A DNA stretch of 64,000 bases from the NCBI RefSeq assembly GCF_023684385.1, contig NZ_JAGSOJ010000002.1:62001-126000 (forward strand), read 5' to 3'. A program made the position numbers and the translations under genes. The DNA is from Oceanirhabdus seepicola. Lineage in GTDB: Bacteria; Bacillota; Clostridia; Clostridiales; Clostridiaceae. Below, in pieces: positions 62,879 through 64,000 of this stretch (its first letter is position 1; every line of letters begins with the position of its first letter). The notes below the pieces were generated by a model that was not told where the DNA came from, ran no database searches, and saw nothing but the letters and a program-made list of their open reading frames with translations.

Positions 62879-63038
62879 AATATAATACCCCCTAAAAATA
62901 TATATTAAAAAACACCACTAAAAATGCGTAGTGAAAATATGAAGATGGAATTGTTTATGCACTCCACAAGTATTTGAGCATATAATATAAATGAAATGAA
63001 AAAAGATGTTAAAATTTTGGAAAGGATTCTGTTATAAA

Positions 63039-63067
63039 TTGAAATAAAGCTTAAAAGGCTTTATAAT
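63039..63067 (+). promoter_or_regulatory. Promoter of glmS
   Basis: TTGAAA (63039-63044), 17-bp spacer, TATAAT (63062-63067). Transcription should begin near 63074, about 60 bases before the ribozyme. Confidence 0.75.
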
Positions 63068-63131
63068 AAAACTTGGACTCATAGATAAGATAACTTTAAA
63101 TGTGGAGGTGAAATTTTAAATAGAGTATTAA

Positions 63132-63272
63132 TTAGAGCTCCTGGAGTCGGTATGATACTGACTTGACGCGGGTGGGATTTAGCGAGTATTCGGAGGATTA
63201 TCCCACGGCATAAGTACTGTCGATATAACTGGCAAATACCAGAGGTGACTTTGGGGACAAATTCAGTGAAGT
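63132..63272 (+). ncRNA. glmS ribozyme (glucosamine-6-phosphate-activated)
   Basis: Blocks resembling the glmS catalytic core are in order: the putative cleavage site TTAGAGCTCCTGG, ACTTGACGCGGG, GGATTTAGCGAGTATTCGG with AGGATTATCCCACGG, and the 3' GGTGACTTTGGGGAC. It lies between the promoter and glmS with ~65 bases to the start codon. It self-cleaves on binding glucosamine-6-phosphate, lowering glmS expression. The rest of 62879-63337 is A/T-rich promoter DNA. Confidence 0.88.
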
Positions 63273-63337
63273 ACTAATAAAAAGTTAATCTTTTATGATG
63301 TTCTTAAAAATAAAATATTGAAAGGACGTTATAGAAT

Positions 63338-64000
63338 ATGTGTGGAATAGTAGGTTATTTTGGTAAAGAGAGAGCAGCAGAGATTTTGGTAGATGGACTT
63401 GAGAAGCTTGAGTACAGAGGATATGATTCATCTGGAATAGCAGTATTTCAGAATGGAGATATTGATGTAATTAAGTGTAAGGGAAGAATCCAAAATCTAA
63501 GGGATAGACTTGAGAGTGAAGATATGAGCGGAGTTAAAGGGATTGGTCACACAAGATGGGCAACTCATGGAGAACCATCAGATTTGAATGCACATCCTCA
63601 CACTAACAAAGATGGATCAATAAGTATAGTTCACAATGGTATCATTGAGAATTATATGTATCTTAAAGAGTGGTTAGGTGGAAAAGGGTACGAGTTCTTA
63701 TCGGAGACTGATACTGAGGTTATTCCAAACCTTATCGATTACTACTATAATGGAGATCTTTTCGAGGCTATAGTTAAAGCTACTAACAAGATGGAAGGTA
63801 GTTATGCTATTGGAGTACTTTGTAAGAATGAGCCTGATAAGATGATAGCAGTAAGAAAAGATAGTCCGCTTATTGTTGGTAAAGGAGAGGGCGAAACGTT
63901 CATAGCTTCAGATGTTACGGCTGTACTGAAATATACCAGAGAAGTTTATTATATTGATGATAATGAATTTGCAGTTATAGATAATGATGGGGTGAAAATT
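63338..64000 (+). CDS. glmS: Glutamine:fructose-6-phosphate amidotransferase, 3'-truncated by window edge
   Basis: The first 221 codons cover the N-terminal glutaminase domain. Catalytic Cys2 is in MCGIVGYFGKERAAE, followed by LEYRGYDSSGIAV, GHTRWATHGEPSDLNAHPH and HNGIIENYMYLK. The domain supplies ammonia to the sugar isomerase domains lying beyond the window. It makes glucosamine-6-P, the first step of amino-sugar synthesis, feeding GlmM. AAAGGACGTTATAGAAT precedes the ATG. Not to be confused with the glutamate mutase subunit of the same symbol. Confidence 0.96.
   Translation, partial: MCGIVGYFGKERAAEILVDGLEKLEYRGYDSSGIAVFQNGDIDVIKCKGRIQNLRDRLESEDMSGVKGIGHTRWATHGEPSDLNAHPHTNKDGSISIVHNGIIENYMYLKEWLGGKGYEFLSETDTEVIPNLIDYYYNGDLFEAIVKATNKMEGSYAIGVLCKNEPDKMIAVRKDSPLIVGKGEGETFIASDVTAVLKYTREVYYIDDNEFAVIDNDGVKI

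Noticed and set aside
1..64000. CRISPR arrays, tRNA or rRNA genes, prophage and insertion sequences
   Set aside because: No regularly spaced repeats, no tRNA-like cloverleaf sequences and no transposase or integrase frames were seen by eye; a covariance or repeat search could still find small ones.

Overview
The window is a piece of a low-GC, anaerobic, spore-forming Firmicutes chromosome, almost certainly Clostridium sensu stricto. The evidence is A/T-rich codon use, purine-rich GGAGG ribosome-binding sites, spore cortex genes (cwlD and a SleB/CwlJ-type hydrolase), ferredoxin-linked enzymes, butyrate kinase/phosphotransbutyrylase, and a complete glutamate-to-pyruvate methylaspartate pathway of the kind known from C. 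tetanomorphum, C. cochlearium and C. tetani. The species cannot be fixed from the sequence alone. No tRNA, rRNA, CRISPR array, transposase or phage gene was seen.

Layout. 0-5.4 kb: the end of truA, the rplM-rpsI ribosomal unit, a PhoP-box-like array before a Na/Pi cotransporter, cwlD, and a DUF3048-like protein. 5.6-18.4 kb: a GntR regulator that appears to use an AUU start codon, then glutamate mutase (S, L, E), methylaspartate ammonia-lyase, two-subunit mesaconase, three-subunit citramalate lyase (CitD/E/F-like) and its maturation enzymes CitC, CitX and CitG. Together these convert glutamate through 3-methylaspartate, mesaconate and citramalate to pyruvate plus acetate. 18.5-25 kb: an ECF sigma/anti-sigma pair, a TPR membrane protein, thioredoxin with an unusual thioredoxin reductase, a SleB-like hydrolase and an unknown membrane-anchored protein. 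25-36 kb: cdaA-cdaR (c-di-AMP), a flavoprotein, buk-ptb-buk, and a four-subunit 2-oxoacid:ferredoxin oxidoreductase, a plausible acyl-CoA to acyl-phosphate to ATP route. 36-45 kb: a rhomboid-like protein and a cell-envelope cluster of three bactofilins, an ABC-2 exporter, a YhbD-like regulator, a pentad-repeat protein and an EEP-family phosphatase/nuclease. 45-50 kb: a TPP riboswitch driving thiC and an overlapping purF, then a MurA with the catalytic Cys replaced by Asp. 50-57 kb: a hydrolase, a nucleotidyltransferase-like/HTH pair, and a copper locus (csoR, copA and a CopZ-like gene whose first metal-ligand Cys codon is UGA). 57-64 kb: two tandem FAD amine oxidases, glmM, an S4-domain protein, and glmS preceded by a glmS ribozyme (glmS is cut by the window edge).

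Four copies of a ~115-121 bp non-coding palindromic element (4.5, 22.9, 23.7 and 35.9 kb) sit at gene ends. Several regulatory layers can be read directly: PHO boxes, a three-half-site operator before the GntR gene, a CsoR-type operator before both csoR and trxA, a TPP riboswitch, a glmS ribozyme and an ECF-type promoter. The most interesting observations are the candidate selenocysteine CopZ, the AUU-start regulator, the bactofilin/exporter/solenoid cluster with its repeated 21-bp element, and the dispersed palindromic repeat.
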